From Geomonas limicola (GTDB taxonomy: Bacteria; Desulfobacterota; Desulfuromonadia; Geobacterales; Geobacteraceae): a stretch of DNA of 64,000 bases. Position 1 is the first letter of the stretch; each line of letters begins with the position of its first letter. Location of the stretch: assembly GCF_014193675.1 (NCBI RefSeq), contig NZ_BLXZ01000005.1, positions 186,001 through 250,000 of the forward strand. The letters are read 5' to 3'. Both the position numbers and the translations under genes were made by a program. The notes below the pieces were generated by a model that was not told the origin of the DNA, did no database searches, and saw only the letters and a list, made by a program, of their open reading frames with translations. Positions 27,493 through 36,865 of the stretch are shown one piece after another.

Positions 27493-27870
27493 AACAGGGA
27501 GAAATATATAAAACTATAACGAACAGGGATGAAGGGGATAAACGGGATAAAAACCTAAACTAACAGGGATGAATTGGATACAAGGGATAAAACATATACT
27601 AACAGGGGTGAATGGGATGCAAGGGATGAAAATACAAAAAAACAGTACTAAATTGCAATAGGTAACATGAAGCCAACAGATTCCAGCAACGTGCGCTGTA
27701 TCTACAACATTAATACCATTCATTATTGTTGAGTTTAAAGATTTGGATGTATCCCACCTGTCGTTTTTATCCCTGTTGCGTTTAAGGATTTGCATCTATC
27801 CCATTTATCCCTTTCATCCCTGTTGTTTTAAAGATTTTGATTTATCCCATTCATCTCATTCATCCCTGTT
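27493..27870. repeat. Inverted clusters of GGGATAA-type repeats
   Basis: This gene-free gap holds three left-arm copies of a ~40-nt unit beginning AACAGGGATGAA and containing further GGGATA words (from 27522, 27562 and 27601). A degenerate first copy is at 27493. Three inverted copies ending in ATCCCTGTT lie at about 27745-27870. The arms are separated by ~100 nt of AT-rich sequence and could form a long imperfect hairpin. The open frames here are repeat translations, not genes. Confidence 0.8.
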
Positions 27871-27886
27871 AGTCTGGTTATTTCGT

Positions 27887-28300
27887 TTATCCCAGTTTCT
27901 TTTTCAGGCGTTCCTTGAACTGTTCCCTGTTGATGGTGAAGCGCTCGTGGCTCCCCTTGCTGATCAGGTCCTTTTCGTCGTGGACTTCGATCTCCCACAA
28001 GGTTCGTTTCCCGGTGACCTCCACCAAACGCACCTGCGCGGTGACCTCCATCCCCGGCGGCGTCGCCGCGGAATGACTCACGTTGATCATGGTGCCCACG
28101 GAGCGTTCCCCCTCGTCGAGAAACGGTTGCAACGCCTCCATGCAGGCCCACTCGATGAACCCGACCAGGTAGCCGGTGGCGAAGACTTCCGGCATCTCCC
28201 GGAACAGTGCGGACTCGGGATAGAGCCGCGGCACGGTCTTCTCAACCGGGACGCGGAATGTGTGGGTATGGGTAATGCCAGCGGCAAGAGTGTCTTTCAT
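27887..28300 (-). CDS. FlK-like hot-dog thioesterase
   Basis: A 137-residue single hot-dog domain. The fluoroacetyl-CoA thioesterase FlK uses a T42-E50-H76 triad; this protein has T42 (VFATGYLV), E50 (FIEWACM) and H76 (VSHSAAT) at identical positions, and V23. The FlK gate residue Phe36 is Met here, so fluoroacetyl-CoA is unlikely to be the substrate. A housekeeping acyl-CoA hydrolase is a better guess. The stop codon lies in sequence that merges with the GGGATAA repeats. It is a single gene. Confidence 0.85.
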   Translation of the reverse strand: MKDTLAAGITHTHTFRVPVEKTVPRLYPESALFREMPEVFATGYLVGFIEWACMEALQPFLDEGERSVGTMINVSHSAATPPGMEVTAQVRLVEVTGKRTLWEIEVHDEKDLISKGSHERFTINREQFKERLKKKLG

Positions 28301-28436
28301 GTCGACCTCCCTGACTCAAGCGACCTTTCTTTCTCTACTACAGCCCCTGTGACGGTGTGCGGCAACCTTCCTGATGCTCCCCATCGGAGGCCCAGTTAGT
28401 GTACAGCACCGTCCAGCATTGTCTAACAATCTCCCG

Positions 28437-30098
28437 TTACTCAGCACCTGTGAGTGTGCGCCCTTTGGGGTACTCGATCACGATGTCGTAGCTCAGCTTC
28501 TTCTTCTCGCCAGGGGCCAGGTTGAGCTTCCAGGTCAGGGTGCCGTCTGGCTTGCGCTCGTCCGGCGCGGGCTTTTCCTCCTCCAGCTTTACCTTGATCT
28601 CTTCGCTCCCCGCCAACGGCAACTGGTCCACCAGCGACAGACGGATCGGTTGCTTCTTGAAGTTGTCCAGCTCGACGCTGACCCGGTAACTGATCCGGTT
28701 GCCGCCCAAAAGGCCTCCCTGCTTGCTGACCCGGGCGACCTCGCGCTTCACCTTCACCCGCTCGTCGGCGCCGAAGTAGAGATCGAACTTCTCCCCGGCG
28801 GCAATCGTCTTCAGGAAGCTCTTCCCGGTGAATACCGCGTCGTTGAAGATATTCACCTCGCCGGCCAAGAGCGGGTAGCTCGAGGCGTTGGTCACCTCGG
28901 ACTTCAGGAAGACCCGCGGTGCGAGTTTGGGTACGCTCTGGTATTCGGCGTTCACCGGAAGCGTGGCGACGGCGATGACGCTGCCGGTGCGGCTGCCGTC
29001 GGCGGGAATGTCCACCGGCTGAGGTACGCTGAAAAGGACCGAGGTCTGCCCCTCGGCGAGTTCAGCCTCCACCGGGCGTGCCGAAACCGAGCTGGGAGCG
29101 GCGCCCTCAAGAACATCCAATGCCTGCGCCTCGGGGGCCGGCGCCGCACCGAGGGCAAACGCTCCCGTTGCCTTGGCAGCCCGGCGCGGGGTCAGCGGCA
29201 TGGGGGGCTGGTAGAATCCGACGTGCCACGGGAAGAGCTCCGGGGGGGCGCCGCCTGCCTCGGGACGCGCGCTGGAGAGCGCGAGCCGGACCTTGGGCCA
29301 GGCTTCTCCCGTCTGCTGCCAGACCTGGGCCCGGTAGGTGAGCTCCGCGGCCGTCCCCTCGGCATTGAGGCGCAGGTCGTAGGTCGGGACCCAGTGCGCT
29401 CCGGCAACCAGGTAGCTCAGCTCGAGATCGAAGCTCATCTGACGTTCCGCTTCGATCGCGACCTCGACGCTGCGCACCTCCTTGCTGCGGTTCCCCTTGG
29501 CCTGCTCCAGCTCCTGCCTGAGCGCGTTGATGCGGCTTTGCAGCGGCCTCTTGGCGGCCTCGGTTTCGTAGATGCTCTCTTCCACCTTGCCGACACCCTC
29601 ACCCACGAACTTGGCAGCATCACCCAGTTCTCCGGTCGTCGGCTTCCCCTGACCAAGCTCCTTGGAGATCCGCTCGCCCCAGCCGACCCGGATCGACTCG
29701 AGAAAGGCCTTCTGGGCAGCGAGCCCCTTGTGCCGGGCGTCGAGCGCGGCAAGCTTGTGCTGCCCCCCCTCGATCTGCTCCTCCAGCTCCTGGATGTGCT
29801 TTTCCTGCAGCTGCTCGAGGAAGACCGGCTTCACGGTGAGACCGGCGATACGTGCCCCTGCGCTCCCCTTTCCGGATACCCGCAGCGAATCCTGGTTCAG
29901 TAACAGCGGCAGGTTGTCGATGCTCACCAGGTTGAGACCGGCCTTCAGGTTGACGGTTCCCGTCCGGGTTACCTGCGCCTGGTCCGCATAGACGGTGACG
30001 GATCGTATCTGGGAAACGACGGGGACTGGCTCGCCAGTCGCGGCGGAGGCGGCGAGAAGTGTGATCAGCAGGGAGATCAAAAACGGGCGGAGCTGCAT
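28437..30098 (-). CDS. MuiA-like exported protein (DUF4140/DUF4139)
   Basis: A 553-residue protein with a signal peptide (residues 1-22). An N-terminal DUF4140 region (IRSVTVYADQAQVTR) is followed by a central coiled coil (about 90-205). A C-terminal DUF4139 beta region (GAHWVPTYDLRLN, VEVNIFNDAVFTGKS-like segment) completes the mucoidy-inhibitor A architecture. Its molecular role is unknown; it is predicted to be periplasmic or envelope-attached. GGAGG lies 8 nt before ATG 30098. It follows the barrel gene at 30130-31047 by 31 bp on the same strand, so both are probably one transcript. Confidence 0.87.
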   Translation of the reverse strand: MQLRPFLISLLITLLAASAATGEPVPVVSQIRSVTVYADQAQVTRTGTVNLKAGLNLVSIDNLPLLLNQDSLRVSGKGSAGARIAGLTVKPVFLEQLQEKHIQELEEQIEGGQHKLAALDARHKGLAAQKAFLESIRVGWGERISKELGQGKPTTGELGDAAKFVGEGVGKVEESIYETEAAKRPLQSRINALRQELEQAKGNRSKEVRSVEVAIEAERQMSFDLELSYLVAGAHWVPTYDLRLNAEGTAAELTYRAQVWQQTGEAWPKVRLALSSARPEAGGAPPELFPWHVGFYQPPMPLTPRRAAKATGAFALGAAPAPEAQALDVLEGAAPSSVSARPVEAELAEGQTSVLFSVPQPVDIPADGSRTGSVIAVATLPVNAEYQSVPKLAPRVFLKSEVTNASSYPLLAGEVNIFNDAVFTGKSFLKTIAAGEKFDLYFGADERVKVKREVARVSKQGGLLGGNRISYRVSVELDNFKKQPIRLSLVDQLPLAGSEEIKVKLEEEKPAPDERKPDGTLTWKLNLAPGEKKKLSYDIVIEYPKGRTLTGAE

Positions 30099-30129
30099 GG
30101 TGAGACCCTCCAGTGACGGTTCATATCAA

Positions 30130-31047
30130 TTACCAGCGCAGGTTCAACGAGGCCCGGGCGAAGGGGCCGTTATCGATCGAGAGGTCCGGGTGCCCTGCGC
30201 CAATCTGCTCATAGAAGAGAAACTTGCGGTAGAAGGCGTACCCCGCGGCCACTTCGCCGGTCAGCCGGTCGGCCAGGTTCCACTCGGCGCCGCCGGTGAA
30301 CCGAAAGTCGCGGTAGCGCACCACCCGTGCCCCCAGGCTGTCCTGGTGCAGCTGGTACTCGGTTCCGTTGTATTCCCCGTTCAGGTTAAGCTTCAGCTCC
30401 GGCGTTACGGCGTAGCTCACCGAGGGGCGCGGTGCTGCGATGCTGATGGTCCAGCGCTCGTCGGGGCGGTACACCAGGCCGATAATCGGCAGCACCGGAA
30501 GGACGTGGTAACCCGGGGTGTAGAGGAGTCCGGCAAGCAGGGTGAGGCGCTGCGACGAGACAAACCGCCCGATCACACCGAGACGCACCCGCACATCGTC
30601 GCTGCCGATGGCGCGGTAGTCGCCGGCGATGCTTGGAGCGATAAAGGCAGAGTAGCCGAGGCTCTGGTCGAGCTGGTGATCGAGGCGCAGCCCCAGCGTC
30701 GTGCTGTACAGGCTCCCCGGTAGGCGGGCAGCAGCAGGTGCGCTCACCTCGACCTGGGTGTAGCTCAATTCCGGGGTGAACCGGAACCGGCGCTCAATCT
30801 TGATGGAGCGGCCGAGTTTGACGCGAAACTCGCCGAGTCCCACCTGGCCGCCGGCGTCCCTGCTGTCGCTTTTGGGCCACCAGCCGGTATCGATGTTCAA
30901 CTCCCAGGGGCGCGGGACTGGCCGGGGTGCGGGAACCGTCATCAGCTCGCCGGCCGATTGGGCGGGAGAGTCCTCCTCGGCACGGCTGGGCTCGACGTAG
31001 CAGAGAAGTGTCAGGAACAACACGATAAAGAGGGGGGTGCGATTCAT
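30130..31047 (-). CDS. Predicted outer-membrane beta-barrel protein (DUF6268-like)
   Basis: A 305-residue exported protein with a signal peptide ending near PSRA-E. About ten or more amphipathic beta strands with aromatic girdle residues follow, ending in ASLNLRW (terminal aromatic, as in outer-membrane proteins). ATG 31047 is preferred to the upstream TTG at 31065 because GGAGGT then serves as ribosome-binding site at a spacing of about 10. There is no enzymatic motif. It lies upstream of the MuiA-like gene in an apparent envelope operon. Confidence 0.78.
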   Translation of the reverse strand: MNRTPLFIVLFLTLLCYVEPSRAEEDSPAQSAGELMTVPAPRPVPRPWELNIDTGWWPKSDSRDAGGQVGLGEFRVKLGRSIKIERRFRFTPELSYTQVEVSAPAAARLPGSLYSTTLGLRLDHQLDQSLGYSAFIAPSIAGDYRAIGSDDVRVRLGVIGRFVSSQRLTLLAGLLYTPGYHVLPVLPIIGLVYRPDERWTISIAAPRPSVSYAVTPELKLNLNGEYNGTEYQLHQDSLGARVVRYRDFRFTGGAEWNLADRLTGEVAAGYAFYRKFLFYEQIGAGHPDLSIDNGPFARASLNLRW

Positions 31048-31092
31048 GCGGAGCAGTACCTCCAAAGAAGGCGGTTCAGGATCTAAGTGGAG

Positions 31093-31779
31093 TCACCCCG
31101 ACCGCGGCTGGCGCTCCACGGCGGAGGCCAACTCGGCGAGCGTGGTGATGGTGACGGTCGGTTCGCTCCCCCACGGGTCGAAGAGCGCGTCCGGCGAGCG
31201 TTGCAGCCAGGCGGTGCGCAGCCCGGCCGAATCGGCACCGAGCACGTCGAAGGGGTTTGACGAGATGAGCCAGGTCTCGGCGCCGATACTCCCGGCCCGG
31301 CGCAGGAAGTGACAGTAGACGCCGGGGTTCGGCTTGAAGGACTTGATTTCGTCCACGCTGACCACGTCGAGGAAGAAGTCGCGGATTTTGGCAGTCGTCA
31401 GGAGTTTTTCCACCGCCTCGCGGCTGCCGTTGGAAAAGGCGTAGAGCCTATAGCCCTGCTGTTGCGCCAGGCGCAGCCCCTGTTCGACGTCGCTGAAGGC
31501 GGGGAGCACCTGGTAGGCCTCCAGGAGTTCCTGCTTCTGCTGCGGGCTCAGTGCCACCTTGTAACAGGTCAGGGTGTAGTCGAGGGCTTGGCTCGTGCAG
31601 ACCGCAAAGGTCTGGTAGTTCTGCATCACGGCGCGCCTGAAGGAGTACTCGAGCTGTTTGTCGCGCCAGCAGCGCGAAAACTCCGCAGCCCGGTCACCCA
31701 GGTACTGCTGCAACATGACCACCACTCCGTGGGTATCGATGAGTGTGCCGTAGACATCAAAGGCGAGTGTGACAGTCAT
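31093..31779 (-). CDS. L-2-haloacid dehalogenase-type HAD hydrolase
   Basis: A 228-residue HAD protein of the type II haloacid dehalogenase group. The nucleophile is D8 with T12 (FDVYGTLIDTHG), then FSNGSREAV, the lysine of KSFKPNPGVY, and SSNPFDVLGADSAGL as the loop 4 motif typical of true dehalogenases (S-x-N-x-x-D). It hydrolyses 2-haloacids to 2-hydroxyacids, with the substrate range unproven here. GGAG precedes the ATG. Confidence 0.86.
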   Translation of the reverse strand: MTVTLAFDVYGTLIDTHGVVVMLQQYLGDRAAEFSRCWRDKQLEYSFRRAVMQNYQTFAVCTSQALDYTLTCYKVALSPQQKQELLEAYQVLPAFSDVEQGLRLAQQQGYRLYAFSNGSREAVEKLLTTAKIRDFFLDVVSVDEIKSFKPNPGVYCHFLRRAGSIGAETWLISSNPFDVLGADSAGLRTAWLQRSPDALFDPWGSEPTVTITTLAELASAVERQPRSG

Positions 31780-31993
31780 TGGACTTTCTCCTCTGGTACT
31801 GCTTCAGGAAGATCGATCACCATGGCTTCCTATAAGGAAGCAGGATCGCACAATTGTAACTGAAGGCACCTCACAGGCAAGCGGCCGATGGCCAGTTCTA
31901 CCTGTGACGCTGCATGATTACAAGTTTAAAAACGTGCACTCAGAGAATGGAGGGGGTGGTGTTGCCGGGTGGTGCCAAGGGGAGAAACAGCGA

Positions 31994-32032
31994 CGCCCCA
32001 CGAACAGGTATCTGCGTCTGCATCGTGGGGCG
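31994..32032 (-). terminator. Hairpin downstream of the second hemerythrin gene
   Basis: CGCCCCACGA (31994-32003) and TCGTGGGGCG (32023-32032) form a perfect 10-bp stem, 24 bp after the hemerythrin stop on the minus strand. The T tract is poor. The rest of the gap 31780-32055 shows nothing recognisable. Confidence 0.55.
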
Positions 32033-32055
32033 GTGGAGTGAGGCGGAAAGGGGTG

Positions 32056-32463
32056 TCAGGAGTGGCCGTGCTTCTTCAGGTACCGGGTATAGCGCTGGTC
32101 GGTGATCTGGATGTGGCTCAGGATCCAACTGGAGAGGAAATTCACCACTTCAATGTTCAGCCCCGGCTTGCGCGCATCGAAGTTCTCCCTGAACTCGAAG
32201 GCCTTGGTGATGAACTTGTTGTGTTCCATCTGGTGCAGTTTCTCTTCCGGATACTTGTGCTTTTTCAGCAGATCCTCTTCCGTTGCAAAGTGAACCTTGG
32301 CGTAGTTGAAGAGGTTGGTGATGGTGTCCTCGATGAGTCCGGCATCCTTGCCGATACGCACTGCATCTTCCAGCCCCTGCAGCAGTTCGATCAGCTTGAG
32401 GTGTTGCTCGTCGATCGTTTCTATGCCGACGCTCAGGTCGGAACTCCATTCGATTTCTGCCAT
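32056..32463 (-). CDS. Bacteriohemerythrin
   Basis: A 135-residue hemerythrin with all diiron ligands: H21, H58, E62 (HFATEE), H77, H81, H117, D122. The numbering is identical to the hemerythrin at 18037-18495, though the two sequences differ widely, so they are not a recent duplication. ATG 32463 is preferred to the upstream in-frame start at 32493 because AAGGAG precedes it and the protein then begins like the family (MAEIEWSSDL). O2 carriage or sensing is expected. It is a single gene. Confidence 0.95.
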   Translation of the reverse strand: MAEIEWSSDLSVGIETIDEQHLKLIELLQGLEDAVRIGKDAGLIEDTITNLFNYAKVHFATEEDLLKKHKYPEEKLHQMEHNKFITKAFEFRENFDARKPGLNIEVVNFLSSWILSHIQITDQRYTRYLKKHGHS

Positions 32464-32587
32464 GGTCTCGGTCTCCTTATGACGTGCCCCCACGCTACGG
32501 TGTCACGAAAGGTGCGTTAGGAACTGCGGCCCAGCCGCTAGTGTATCATGTGTGTCGGAATCTGCCCGACTCCCAGGCCCGTCGATA

Positions 32588-32636
32588 CAAAAAAAAGAGA
32601 CGGGCGCCGATCTTACGGATCAGTCACCTGTCTCTT
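32588..32636 (-). terminator. Rho-independent terminator of the minus-strand SNF2 gene
   Basis: On the minus strand AAGAGACAGG pairs with CCCGTCTCTT (one mismatch), with an inner GATC/GATC pairing, and a run of eight T follows. It lies 66 bp after the SNF2 stop. Confidence 0.85.
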
Positions 32637-32701
32637 CGGGAGCATGGTCATTTTCTTGAGGGGTTTCCGCCGCTGGTTGCGCGGTTTTATAACGCCGCCT
32701 G

Positions 32702-35700
32702 TTATCCCTGGCGCAAAAGTTCCAGGAGTTCGTCGGCACTCACCTTGCCGCTCAGATCGCTTTCCTCGAGGAGGCTGTCGGCCAGGCCGCGCTTGTGCTG
32801 GTGCAGCCCGACGATCTTCTCCTCGATGGTCCCCTTGGCAACCAGCCGGTAGATGGTCACCGGACGCTGCTGGCCGATCCGGTGCGCCCGGTCCGAGGCC
32901 TGGTCCTCGACTGCCGGGTTCCACCAGGGGTCCATGTGGATCACGTAATCGGCTGCGGTGAGGTTGAGGCCGACACCCCCCGCCTTCAAGCTGATCAGGA
33001 AGAGTTCCCCCTCGCCGGCCTGGAAGGCATCGACCCGCTCTTTGCGCTGGCGCGCCGGGGTACTGCCGTCCAGGTACTGGTAGGGAATGCCGGCCCGGTC
33101 GAGGTTCTCCCGGATGATGGCCAGGTGCCCGACGAACTGGCTGAACACCAGCGCCTTGTGCCGGTTTTCCCTGAGTTCCTCCACGATCTCGGTGAAGGCG
33201 GCGAGCTTGCTGCTGGGGACCGGGCTTTCCGGCAGCACCAGGCGCGGGTTGCAGCAGGCCCGGCGCAACCGCATGATCTCGGCCAGTATCTTCATGTGGA
33301 GTTCGGCCTTCCCCTCCACCTTGCCGACCCCCGCCAGGTTCTCCAGCGCACTGCGCCGCAGCGCCTCGTAGAATGCCGCCTCCTCTGCGCTTTGCTCCAC
33401 CTTGATGGTGATCTCGGTGCGCGAGGGGAGCTCCTCCAGCACCTGGTTCTTGGTGCGGCGCAGGATGAAGGGCTGGATCAGCTTTTTGAGCCTCCCCCGT
33501 GCCTTCTTCTCCTCACCTTTCTCGATGGGGGCGGCGTACTTCACGTTGAACTGCTTGAGCGAGCCGAGCAGCCCCGGGTTGATGAAGCGGAACACGTTCC
33601 ACAGCTCGCCCAGGTGGTTTTCGATCGGGGTGCCGGTAGCCACCATCTTGAAGGCGCCGCTGAGCCCCATGGCCGCCTGGCTCCTTTTGGTAGCGAGGTT
33701 CTTGATCGCCTGCGCCTCGTCGAGCACGATCCCCTGCCAGGAAACCGCCGCCAGGAGCTCGGCCTCCTGCTGCAAGAGTCCGTAACTGCAGATAACCAGG
33801 TCGAAGGGCTTGAGGCGCTGCAAGGTCCGGGCACGATCCCCGGGGCCGAAGATGGTCACCTTGAGGGTGGGGGCGAACCGGGCGGCCTCGCTCTCCCAGT
33901 TCAGGCAGACCGAGGTCGGCGCCACCACCAGGGACGGACCCTGGCTCGCCATGCTGAGGAGCTGCGCCAGGGTCTGCACCGTCTTGCCGAGCCCCATGTC
34001 GTCGGCCAGGCAGGCTCCGACCCCCCAGTGGGCCAGCCGGTTCAGCCAGCGGAAACCCTCCTCCTGGTAGCCGCGCAACTCAGCCTGCAGCGTGCTCGGG
34101 AGCACCGGCTCAAAGCTTTGCACACCGCGCAGCCGCTTGAGCTGGTCCTTCCAGTGCTGGTCCGTGCTGCACTCACCGGCCTCCCGGGTGAGATCTTCGA
34201 AGATGCCGGCCGCCAGCGGATGGAAACGGAATCCCTTGCCGTGGGGCTCCGCGTAGTTCGCAAGCTCCTCGAGGCGCTTTCTGAGTTCGGCGGAGAGCGC
34301 CAGGTACTCGTTATCGCCTACGGCGACGAAACGGCCGCTGGAATCCTTCATGAGCTTCACGAGCTCCTGCAGGTCGAGGGTGAGCCCCTCGTTCACCGTG
34401 AGCGTCCCCTCCAGCTCGAACCAGTCCTTCGCCTGCCTGATGTTCACCTTGGCCTGCCGGATCCCCACCTGCTCGCGTACCGTGAAGCGCGCCCCCTGGG
34501 GCCAGGCGACCCGGATGCTCTCGCCCAGCGCCTGCAACTGCACCAGGAGTTCGAGGGCGCTCTCCGGTGCGGGCAGCAGCCACTGGCCGTCCTCCTCTTC
34601 GCGCTCAGCGAGGACCGGCAGGGCGGCGAGCGCCTCGGCGCCCCGGCGCAGTTCCAGCCGCAGGTCGCGGCGCGCCTGCACCCGCTGCCCCTCGAGAACG
34701 GCCATGATGGTCTCGCCACCGGTTCCCGGCTTAAGATACGGGCCGGCCTCACCGAACGGACGGACCAGCTGCTCGAGTTTCACCCCCTCCTGGTAGGGGA
34801 GCAGGTGGAAGCAGGGAGTGGGATCCCCCACCAGCAGTTCCGCCTCGCTGGAGCCGATGTCCGAGTGCACCGTGAGGATGCCGGAGAGCGACTTGATCGC
34901 CTCGAGCGTCTTCTCGCGTGCGTGCGCCGGGATCTTGAGGCCGTTCCCCACGATGGTCGCGATCTTGCGGTGTTCCTCCTTGATCTGGAACACCTTGATC
35001 CTTGTTGGGCTCTCCTTCTGCAGGTAGATGCGCTGGTCGGCCTCGAATGGGGGGGAGAGGGACATCACCAGGTGGTCACCCTCGTTTAGCAGCTGCAGCT
35101 CGGGCTCTCCAGCGACGAGCTCCAGGCGTACCGCGGCCGCGGCATCGAGGTAGACCTGCGGGTGTCCGGTCAAAAGCGGCAGGGCGCGGTCCAGGTCGAG
35201 ACGGTAGACCTCGCGGCCGTAGTATCCCGATTCGCGTTCCTTCTTGATAAAGCGGCAGACCTGCAGGTCCTGCTCGCTCAGGAAATCGAGTTCGGGATGC
35301 TCTCCGGCGAGCCTGCGCAGCGCGATATTTTTGCCGGCACTCCACTTGCCGGTGGGGGAAAGCTTCTGCTCGCGCGGCTGTAGCTCTACGTAGCGGCCGT
35401 GGTCCTGGAAGTGCCAGATCAGGCGCGAGGTGGTGGGCTCCGCTCCGCGCGCCTCCTCGGGACGGTTCAGGCTGCCGAGCGCCTTCAGCGCGTGCTCCCA
35501 GAACTCGGTGCGGTGGATCGCCTCGATCAGGGGGATGCGTCCGGCCTCCCGGTAGCGCAGGTGCAGCGCTTCCGCCTCAGCCGGGGCGTGGCCGCAGGCC
35601 CGGGCCGCCAGCTCGAACTCGTCCGCAAGCCAGAGGTACCCTGCCTCGCGCGCCGGCTGCGAGAGATCGGCAACCAGCGTGGCCTGCACCTCGTTCACCG

Positions 35701-36853
35701 TAGCGCCGCTCCAGGACAGGGTGAGCGCCGCGAAGAGCCCCACGAGCGGCGAGTTGGAAAGCCGCGGGATCAGTGTTTCCAAGAGGGCACCGGCTCCCCG
35801 CGCACCGCGGCGCTCCTCGACCACCAGGCTGAGCATCCGGTAGAGGTCCTGGAGGGGCCAGTCCCGTTTGGCGAGCACCAACGAACAGAACTCGTCGGCG
35901 CGCTCCAAGAGGGAGGGGTCGCCGGAGGCGATGAGGGTGACCAGGTAGAGCGGGCCGGAGAGGTCGCTGAAGAAGGTCCTGCGCTTGCCGGTTTCCTTGC
36001 GAAACAGGGCAAGTGCCTGCTCGAAGCCGGTCAGGGCCTCGTCCAGGGCGTTTCGGGTCAGCGCCTCCCAGGCCAGGACGGCAACCTCGCGCGAGGAGAC
36101 GCCGGCCCGGGCCGCGGATCTCGCCTCATCGGGGCGGCCGCGCAGCATGAGTTCCCTGCAGTAGAGGTCGTGGAGCGCCTGGGGGAGTTCACCCTGGTCC
36201 ACACGCCGTTCCAGGACCTCGAACGCCTCGCGTACCGGTACAAAGGTGGTGAGGGCGTAGTTGAGGATCTCGGCTAGGGCTGGGTCGAAGAGCTGGCGGG
36301 GGAGGGTGGCGAACCACTGCGCATCGAAGGGGAAGCTGCAGATCAGGACGAAGGGGTGGCAGGTAAGGGCTTCGTAGGGAAACTGGCGCTCGAAACGGGC
36401 CAGTTTCTCGAAGACGAAGTTGGGATCCTGGCGGTAAAAGCCGATCCTGATGTCGCGCAGGGCGTGCTGGGGAGCCCGGTAGTAGCTGCTCCCCCACTCG
36501 CTCACCATGGGGACCTCGATCTGCACCGCGAGGACCATCCCCTCGAAGCTGCCGCTGCGCACGGCACTCAGGGTCGCCTGGTGCGCGATCTGCCGGTTGC
36601 AGCGCACCCCCTCGCGGGACACCTCGACGAGCTTTGCCTGGCTCAGCCCCTCTAAGAGTTCCCCAAGGCTCACGGCGTTGAGCTTCAGGTCGCCCGGCAG
36701 CCTCGGGTTGAAGCGCCGGGCGAGGTTCAAAAGGACGTTCTTGGAGATCGGCGCGTAGGCAACCGACAGGAGCTGCACGAGGACACGCTCGGCGGGCTCG
36801 AGGCCGGCAAGCCTAGCCAGCAGCGCGGCAGAGGGGGCGAAAGGAGAGGGCAC
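32702..36853 (-). CDS. Long SNF2/RapA-type ATPase
   Basis: A 1383-residue protein. The last ~480 residues are a complete SNF2 motor: GVGACLADDMGLGKT (motif I), VLDEAQAIKN (II), VATGTPIENHLGELW (III), PFILRRTK (IV), LVFSQFVGHL, LKAGGVGLNLTAADYV and SDRAHRIGQQRPV (VI). The first ~900 residues have helical repeats and a SNF2-associated region but no domain I can name with confidence. Such bacterial SNF2 proteins are thought to remodel protein-DNA or RNA polymerase complexes. The start is GTG 36853, 12 bp after the aguB stop, so it is probably the last gene of an aguB-SNF2 unit. Confidence 0.92.
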   Translation of the reverse strand: MPSPFAPSAALLARLAGLEPAERVLVQLLSVAYAPISKNVLLNLARRFNPRLPGDLKLNAVSLGELLEGLSQAKLVEVSREGVRCNRQIAHQATLSAVRSGSFEGMVLAVQIEVPMVSEWGSSYYRAPQHALRDIRIGFYRQDPNFVFEKLARFERQFPYEALTCHPFVLICSFPFDAQWFATLPRQLFDPALAEILNYALTTFVPVREAFEVLERRVDQGELPQALHDLYCRELMLRGRPDEARSAARAGVSSREVAVLAWEALTRNALDEALTGFEQALALFRKETGKRRTFFSDLSGPLYLVTLIASGDPSLLERADEFCSLVLAKRDWPLQDLYRMLSLVVEERRGARGAGALLETLIPRLSNSPLVGLFAALTLSWSGATVNEVQATLVADLSQPAREAGYLWLADEFELAARACGHAPAEAEALHLRYREAGRIPLIEAIHRTEFWEHALKALGSLNRPEEARGAEPTTSRLIWHFQDHGRYVELQPREQKLSPTGKWSAGKNIALRRLAGEHPELDFLSEQDLQVCRFIKKERESGYYGREVYRLDLDRALPLLTGHPQVYLDAAAAVRLELVAGEPELQLLNEGDHLVMSLSPPFEADQRIYLQKESPTRIKVFQIKEEHRKIATIVGNGLKIPAHAREKTLEAIKSLSGILTVHSDIGSSEAELLVGDPTPCFHLLPYQEGVKLEQLVRPFGEAGPYLKPGTGGETIMAVLEGQRVQARRDLRLELRRGAEALAALPVLAEREEEDGQWLLPAPESALELLVQLQALGESIRVAWPQGARFTVREQVGIRQAKVNIRQAKDWFELEGTLTVNEGLTLDLQELVKLMKDSSGRFVAVGDNEYLALSAELRKRLEELANYAEPHGKGFRFHPLAAGIFEDLTREAGECSTDQHWKDQLKRLRGVQSFEPVLPSTLQAELRGYQEEGFRWLNRLAHWGVGACLADDMGLGKTVQTLAQLLSMASQGPSLVVAPTSVCLNWESEAARFAPTLKVTIFGPGDRARTLQRLKPFDLVICSYGLLQQEAELLAAVSWQGIVLDEAQAIKNLATKRSQAAMGLSGAFKMVATGTPIENHLGELWNVFRFINPGLLGSLKQFNVKYAAPIEKGEEKKARGRLKKLIQPFILRRTKNQVLEELPSRTEITIKVEQSAEEAAFYEALRRSALENLAGVGKVEGKAELHMKILAEIMRLRRACCNPRLVLPESPVPSSKLAAFTEIVEELRENRHKALVFSQFVGHLAIIRENLDRAGIPYQYLDGSTPARQRKERVDAFQAGEGELFLISLKAGGVGLNLTAADYVIHMDPWWNPAVEDQASDRAHRIGQQRPVTIYRLVAKGTIEEKIVGLHQHKRGLADSLLEESDLSGKVSADELLELLRQG

Positions 36854-36865
36854 AGGGATCCCCGT

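Noticed and set aside
27514..27795. 93-codon minus-strand open frame in the repeat region
   Set aside because: It is a translation of GGGATAA-type repeats; no ribosome-binding site and repetitive IPCIPFTPV-like peptide.
32795..35089. Long plus-strand open frame (764 codons) opposite the SNF2 gene
   Set aside because: GC-rich antisense shadow without a ribosome-binding site or domain. The minus-strand SNF2 protein has a complete motif set.
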